NCBI GenBank assembly: GCA_934229625.1
Contig: CAKQDU010000005.1
Coordinates: 33,597-97,596 of the forward strand
Length of the DNA stretch: 64,000 nt
Source of the DNA: an uncultured Alphaproteobacteria bacterium
Lineage (GTDB): Bacteria; Pseudomonadota; Alphaproteobacteria; RF32; CAG-239
Direction: 5' to 3'
The notes under the pieces: generated by a model
What the model was told of the DNA's origin: nothing
The model's database searches: none
What the model saw: the letters and a program-made list of their open reading frames with translations, nothing else
Shown here: positions 60,201 through 64,000 of the stretch, in pieces
Layout of the letters: each line of letters starts with the position of its first letter
Numbering within the stretch: the stretch's first letter is position 1
Made by a program: the position numbers and the translations under genes

Positions 60201-61122
60201 TTTTGTTACTAAGTATTCTAACGGTACTGAAAAGACAGAGCCTGTCAGCAAGATTTTCCAGCGTATGTTCACAACAGAATCTAACTGGATTTCTACCGAA
60301 AACAATGCCAACCAAAGCACCGGTTCTGCTAATGTTGCCCTTTTGAGCAGCGATGCAATGACCGACGGTTTTTGGAGTTTCAGCAATGAAACCCGCTCAA
60401 TTACCACTTCTGCTCAGCTCAACGGTTCAACTCAGACTAACAAATGGAAGTCTGTTGACCCAAACTCTATAGTTTATACCCGCAGCGGTAAAACCTATAA
60501 GTTTGATGTTTTGAACTTCAGCGCTCAGGAGGCAGGTGCAAGCGTGAATGTTACTTCTGATACGGATGAAATAACAACTTACGGATATACCGATATGATT
60601 AACGTTATGTTCGGTAACAACACCATCAATGGTTCGGCTCCAGGCACTATCAATGTAGAAAAAGCTTGGACACCTGATTTTCCAGCAGAGTGGGGTAAGT
60701 TTGTATCGGCAACCTGTACGATTTCTCATAATGAAATAAAGAAAGACTGGGTGTATTCTTGGTCTATCCATTTTGAAAAAGGTACTTTGCCGGTAATCAT
60801 TCGCCAGAATGATACATCTGCCACTATTGATACAAGCTTGTTTGACAGCGATACGAACAGCAGATTCAATGGAGCTGCCTACAAGAATGGCAAGTGGCAT
60901 AACGCAATTGCGCAGGACGGCGACCATTATATGCTTTGGACCGATACCAATGGAAGTGTGTTGAATACCATGTTGCATCCGACAGCATCTATGTGGCATT
61001 GGAACCACGGCAAGCAGAGCGTGTTCAATGATGACTTCTCATTTGAGATTGGTCATAATGGTTCCTCTCTCGTGGTTAAGAAGAATGGGGCAATCTTTGC
61101 CAGCTATAAAGCAGCCAAGTAA
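57262..61122 (+). CDS. Bacteroidetes-like lipoprotein, four-module paralogue
   Basis: 1286 residues. Signal ending CAIAC (Cys24), then TDEG. The first 420 residues resemble those of the protein at 51619. Four tandem modules of 177-181 residues follow: 420-598, 599-778, 779-959 and 960-1136. Each starts near (G/D)Y(D/E)(I/F)RD and contains ADGTE/DGTE-type, W-x-S-V-D-P-N-(S/D)-I-V-Y and APGTI motifs. The C-terminal domain (1137-1286, TPDFPAEWGKFVSATCTISHN) is highly similar to that of the paralogue. Modules 1 and 4 share a 30-bp identical stretch (58747-58776 and 60367-60396). Codon use is GAG/AAG-rich. Not recognised; likely a surface protein. Confidence 0.75.
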   Translation: MVRKFHFLNVILMMVVMFVCAIACTDEGMETQSFKPAVDRADYANTLKHQIDTAEVGKAYDYMTADFKGYVYSGINCIDSLIRQKHPVMDAVLKVSKTGYNITEDLLNSQVISSDIKRKYEPAVNEVGTYLDKDTVRIELNDGQILTVPVNISTLSVEFQQKRIFCGSDTLLSARLYSVKNLPVSSRAAYVSKTVNTEYTVELTFADKNTSSYQRHLIYLKGYALRYVLSEDDIDKVVVENKNRVVIDATTEKCSFDEVVYMKSGEVNRAEKSIILNRLFKGIDPYDKYVKSFSYAFLKSNGLTSGAESLARTDGNWTVYGRTSKYSADVTNQISAELIVTDYTLYHERTVYKDLFVEVAFDFEDIHVSEVSNRVSDAESDKDGYDKAVFNNAVKASYMTYVHDISEKVNLYKIAKVVNGYDIRDAKLEIKDDKVIASLTFVVEYADGTEELHNETQEFARSLVCTTDWTAKESMTDYTTGDAAVELKSVNTRSDGFWSFSNETRVITTQAKLHSSVQRNSWTAVDPNDIVYKREGRSYAFDKIEFSAIHKGDNVELSGKDGDISIYKYTDNLTVSFGDNNKETTAPGTILVDGKTTTGYEIRDSKLDVKDNSVTASLTFVTKYLDGTEATEAVSKTFPRSLTCNSDWTAREKNASQTTAKPSFVMSGSEQVSDGNWTYLKETKTITAIAALNASSQENSWTSVDPNSIVYTREGISCEFTKLKFDVAYVNSDVQLASKENLVETYKYANDINVLFGDNTVKTAAPGTIIVEKDREVIGREFRDKNIVIDDDNVTASVIFVTKYNDGTEDTEAVSKSFARSLKCYTDWTVNSQNIKPTTLMANANLKDSKNLTDGFWSYDNETYNITTDVNFAGLGGNTQINGWEAVVPNSIVYTRDGVSCEFGKFMLSAKETGSSVDLASQTETEMRYSYKDNVDVTFGSNTVKSSAPGTIINAITIVDYEFRNGSLTVLDGSVKAELVFVTKYSNGTEKTEPVSKIFQRMFTTESNWISTENNANQSTGSANVALLSSDAMTDGFWSFSNETRSITTSAQLNGSTQTNKWKSVDPNSIVYTRSGKTYKFDVLNFSAQEAGASVNVTSDTDEITTYGYTDMINVMFGNNTINGSAPGTINVEKAWTPDFPAEWGKFVSATCTISHNEIKKDWVYSWSIHFEKGTLPVIIRQNDTSATIDTSLFDSDTNSRFNGAAYKNGKWHNAIAQDGDHYMLWTDTNGSVLNTMLHPTASMWHWNHGKQSVFNDDFSFEIGHNGSSLVVKKNGAIFASYKAAK

Positions 61123-61146
61123 TTTGGTATCTTTCTAAATAAAAAA

Positions 61147-61177
61147 ACAGCACCCGTTATCAGGTGCTGTTTTTTTG
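61147..61177 (+). terminator. terminator of the 1286-aa lipoprotein gene
   Basis: An 8-bp stem (61147-61154 with 61163-61170), 8-nt loop, T7. Confidence 0.85.
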
Positions 61178-61310
61178 TGGAAATTTCCAGCATCTAAAAT
61201 TGTATCAGAGCTAAAAATCCTCGTCTGTTTTTTTAAAGAACAAGTATGATAAGACAGGGTTTGCAATCTTTACTATTTAATATTTTTATGCTTAATATCC
61301 GTCTTTTGGC

Positions 61311-61338
61311 TTGACAATAACAGAAAATAAACTAATTT
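61311..61338 (+). promoter_or_regulatory. candidate promoter of eno
   Basis: TTGACA at 61311-61316, a 16-bp spacer, TAATTT at 61333-61338, about 38 bp before the enolase start. Confidence 0.55.
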
Positions 61339-61376
61339 ATAGCCAACACTTAAAATTTTATGAATAGGAGAAAAAA

Positions 61377-62654
61377 ATGAGTGCTATTGTTGATATTCAT
61401 GCCAGAGAAATTTTAGATTCACGCGGTACACCAACCGTTGAAGCCGAAGTTGTTTTGCAGTCAGGCGCTTTTGGCCGCGCTGCTGTTCCGTCAGGTGCTT
61501 CTACCGGTGTTCACGAAGCTGTAGAATTGCGCGATGGCGACAAATCTCGTTTTGGCGGTAAAGGCGTTTTGAAAGCTGTTGAAAATGTAAACGACAAAAT
61601 TTATGACGCTTTGGCTGGTTATGAAGCAGAAGACCAGATTGATATTGATTCCACAATGATTGATTTGGACGGCACCGAAAATAAAGGCAACTTGGGCGCT
61701 AATGCTATTTTGGCTGTTTCTTTGGCCGTAGCTAAAGCTCAGGCAGAAGAAGCCGGCTTGCCTCTGTATCGTTATTTGGGCGGCACAATGGCTCGCACTT
61801 TGCCGGTTCCGATGATGAACATTTTGAACGGCGGTAAGCACGCAGATAACCCGATTGATATTCAAGAATTTATGATTATGCCTGTTTCTGCGGATTCTAT
61901 CAAAGAAGCTATCCGTATGGGTGCAGAAATCTTCCAAACTTTGAAGAAAAATTTGAAAAGTGCCGGTCAAAACACCAATGTTGGTGATGAAGGCGGTTTT
62001 GCTCCTAATTTGAAATCTGCTGATGAAGCTTTAACATTTATTGTAAACGCTATCAAAGACGCCGGTTACAAACCTGGTGAAGATGTTGTTTTGGCTATTG
62101 ATGCTGCTTCATCAGAATTTTATGAAAACGGCAAATATGAAATGAAGGGTGAAGGTAAATCTTACACCAACGCTCAGATGGTTGAATACTACAAAGGTTT
62201 GTGCGATAAATTCCCAATCTTCTCTATTGAAGATGGTATGGCCGAAGATGATTTTGAAGGCTGGAAATTGTTGACAGACGCTTTGGGCGGTAGAATCCAA
62301 TTAGTCGGCGATGATTTGTTTGTTACAAATCCTAAACGTTTGGCTATGGGTTTTGAAAAAGGCATTGCTAACTCTATCTTGATTAAAGTTAACCAAATCG
62401 GTTCTTTGACAGAAACAATGAAAGCTGTTGATATGGCTCAGCGCCACGGCTATACTGCTGTATTGTCTCACCGTTCCGGCGAAACAGAAGATACAACTAT
62501 TGCCGATATTGCTGTTGCTACAAACTGCGGTCAGATTAAGACAGGTTCTATGTCTCGTACAGACCGTATGGCAAAATACAACCAGCTGATTCGTATTGAA
62601 GAAGAATTGGGCGATATGGCTGTTTATGCAGGTAAATCTATTTTGAAAAAATAA
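61377..62654 (+). CDS. eno: enolase
   Basis: Dehydrates 2-phosphoglycerate to phosphoenolpyruvate in glycolysis. 425 residues. Signature motifs SRGTPTVEAEV, SGASTGVHEA and the substrate Lys region IKVNQIGSLTET plus HRSGETEDTTIADI are intact. It has an AGGAG ribosome site and a TTGACA promoter. The coding sequence uses the major-codon pattern expected of a highly expressed gene. Adjacent to the foreign lipoprotein on its left, so the foreign segment ends before this gene. Confidence 0.98.
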   Translation: MSAIVDIHAREILDSRGTPTVEAEVVLQSGAFGRAAVPSGASTGVHEAVELRDGDKSRFGGKGVLKAVENVNDKIYDALAGYEAEDQIDIDSTMIDLDGTENKGNLGANAILAVSLAVAKAQAEEAGLPLYRYLGGTMARTLPVPMMNILNGGKHADNPIDIQEFMIMPVSADSIKEAIRMGAEIFQTLKKNLKSAGQNTNVGDEGGFAPNLKSADEALTFIVNAIKDAGYKPGEDVVLAIDAASSEFYENGKYEMKGEGKSYTNAQMVEYYKGLCDKFPIFSIEDGMAEDDFEGWKLLTDALGGRIQLVGDDLFVTNPKRLAMGFEKGIANSILIKVNQIGSLTETMKAVDMAQRHGYTAVLSHRSGETEDTTIADIAVATNCGQIKTGSMSRTDRMAKYNQLIRIEEELGDMAVYAGKSILKK

Positions 62655-62816
62655 TTTACGGCAAAAGTTGAATTTAACAAAGCGGCGAGAGAAATCTCGT
62701 CGTTTTGCTTTTTAGATATGATATAGAGGCGCATATGTTGTGAAAAACATTTAGTCCTCTTGCCTTTTATAAACATAAATGTTAGAAAAGAGCAAATATG
62801 TGAAATGGAGAAAAAA

Positions 62817-63875
62817 ATGAAAAGAATTATTCTTACCGGTGACCGCCCAACAGGAAGATTGCATGTCGGGCATTATGTTGGTTCATTAGCAGAACGTGTG
62901 AAATTGCAAAATTCAGGTATATATGATGAAATTAACATTATGATTGCCGATGCGCAGGCCTTGACAGACAATGCGGAACATCCTGAAAAAGTACGGCAAA
63001 ACATTTTACAGGTGGCTCTTGATTATTTAGCATGCGGCATTGACCCTGAAAAATCTACCATATTTATTCAGTCTATGGTGCCTCAGCTGACCGAATTGTC
63101 TTTTTATTATCAAAATTTGGTAACTGTTTCCCGTTTACAGCGCAATCCGACTGTAAAGAGTGAAATTCAGATGAGAAATTTTGAAACAAGTATTCCGGTA
63201 GGTTTCTTCTGCTATCCGATTAGTCAGGCCGCAGATATTACGGCGTTTAAGGCTACAGATGTTCCGGTTGGTGAAGACCAAGAGCCGATGCTGGAGCAAT
63301 GCCGCGAGATTGTTCACAAATTTAATAGCGTTTATGGTGATACGTTAGTGGAACCTAAAATTGTTTTGCCTTCAAACAAAGCCTGCCTGCGCTTGCCGGG
63401 AATAGATGGTAAAGCCAAAATGAGCAAATCTTTAGGCAACTGCATTTATTTATCGGAAGAACCGGAAGAAATTCGTAAAAAAGTTATGTCTATGTTTACT
63501 GACCCAAACCATTTGCGAGTAGAAGACCCTGGTCAGGTGGAAGGCAATCCGGTGTTTATTTATTTGGAAGCTTTCAGTAAACCGGAACATTTTGCTGAAT
63601 TTTTACCGGAATATCAATGTCTTGATGAACTTAAAGCACATTACCAACGCGGTGGTTTGGGTGATGTTAAAGTTAAAAAGTTTTTGAATAATGTTTTGCA
63701 GGCGGAATTAGGTCCGATTCGCGAACGTCGGAAAATTTGGGAGCAAAAACTGCCTGAAGTTTTGGAAATATTGAAACAAGGCAGCGCCGCTGCCGAAGCC
63801 AAAGCCGCCGCAACTCTTGAAGATGTTCGCAAGGCTATGAAAATAAACTATTTTGAGGACGGTAATTTAGTCTGA
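62817..63875 (+). CDS. trpS: tryptophanyl-tRNA synthetase
   Basis: Class I synthetase charging tRNA-Trp. ATG 62817 follows GGAG; the frame is open to 62760. 352 residues. The HIGH-like motif reads TGRLHVGHYVG and KMSKS reads GKAKMSKSLGNC. Other family blocks are visible (SQAADITAFKATDVPVGEDQ). Monocistronic with its own terminator. The length agrees with bacterial TrpS, slightly longer than the common 330-340. Confidence 0.95.
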   Translation: MKRIILTGDRPTGRLHVGHYVGSLAERVKLQNSGIYDEINIMIADAQALTDNAEHPEKVRQNILQVALDYLACGIDPEKSTIFIQSMVPQLTELSFYYQNLVTVSRLQRNPTVKSEIQMRNFETSIPVGFFCYPISQAADITAFKATDVPVGEDQEPMLEQCREIVHKFNSVYGDTLVEPKIVLPSNKACLRLPGIDGKAKMSKSLGNCIYLSEEPEEIRKKVMSMFTDPNHLRVEDPGQVEGNPVFIYLEAFSKPEHFAEFLPEYQCLDELKAHYQRGGLGDVKVKKFLNNVLQAELGPIRERRKIWEQKLPEVLEILKQGSAAAEAKAAATLEDVRKAMKINYFEDGNLV

Positions 63876-63898
63876 AAATAAAATATGCGGAAAATGCG

Positions 63899-63929
63899 GA
63901 ACCTTGTAAATTTTACAGGGTTCTTTTTT
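63899..63929 (+). terminator. terminator of trpS
   Basis: A stem of about 11 bp with a T-G pair (63899-63909 with 63913-63923) and a 3-nt loop, followed by T6. Confidence 0.8.
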
Positions 63930-63962
63930 GTATAAAGAAAACCACCGGATAGTCCGGTGGTT
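63925..63962 (-). terminator. terminator of a gene to the right of the window
   Basis: A perfect 10-bp stem (63940-63949 with 63953-63962), 3-nt loop, followed on the minus strand by a T-rich run. It implies a convergent minus-strand gene beyond the right edge. Confidence 0.6.
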
Positions 63963-64000
63963 CCGGAAAGCTTACAGCTTTACCGAAAAAAATTCCTTTG

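Overview
The window is AT-rich, densely coding DNA that looks like an alphaproteobacterium, probably a host-associated (gut-type) lineage with a diverse cell surface. Supporting points are the gpmI-envC-ctpA-rppH cluster, a GTTC-N7-GTTC LexA box in front of recA (the alphaproteobacterial type), and outer-membrane porins, autotransporters and LPS-type glycosyltransferases. No rRNA, insertion sequence, integrase, prophage or CRISPR array is visible. The only tRNA is tRNA-Phe(GAA).

Layout. 78-4703 (minus): rppH, ctpA, envC, gpmI. 4891-7382 (plus): porin, OmpR-type regulator, six-TM protein. 7387-9225 (minus): GT2 glycosyltransferase and DsbA-like protein. 9382-11099: DUF47 + Pit phosphate uptake pair. 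11173-19093: two giant Pmp-like autotransporters with GGA(I/V)YN repeats. 19145-21893 (minus): a pilin-rich segment with a duplicated promoter/leader cassette, a CT dinucleotide tract and a structured leader. 22058-28514: probable operon murJ-DUF2333-nfu-bax-like-gloB-histidine kinase. Then rplQ (alone), a third pilin behind an inverted-repeat element, accBC, a LysR regulator with two small divergent ORFs, tRNA-Phe, a fourth pilin behind a second copy of the structured leader, and recA with its SOS box. 36291-48479: HD hydrolase, BrkB, fabI, glycosyltransferase, a pilin remnant, rubrerythrin with a Fur-family regulator and operator, a repeat protein, a lysozyme-like lipoprotein, an ACP, an aminotransferase, an OMP, YgjP-like and YcgN-like proteins, and dnaB. 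48639-51131: galE, terC and a phosphatase-like protein. 51619-61122 holds three surface-protein genes with Bacteroidetes-like features, interrupted by two native-looking genes. eno and trpS close the window.

Two themes stand out. The first is a dispersed prepilin family sharing the unusual processing motif G/RSMIE. It has four full-length members, one 5-prime remnant and one 3-prime remnant. Two members share a roughly 200-nt leader whose paired segments (1:2, 2:3, 3:4-terminator) look like a transcription attenuator, with compensatory base changes between copies. Another member lies behind a (CT)7 tract one unit away from joining an upstream ATG to the pilin frame.

The second is a pair of paralogous lipoproteins (750 and 1286 aa) that differ mainly by one versus four copies of a roughly 180-residue module. 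They have GAG/AAG-rich codon use and no Shine-Dalgarno, unlike their neighbours, which suggests transfer from Bacteroidetes.

All assignments rest on reading motifs by eye; no database search or folding calculation was run.
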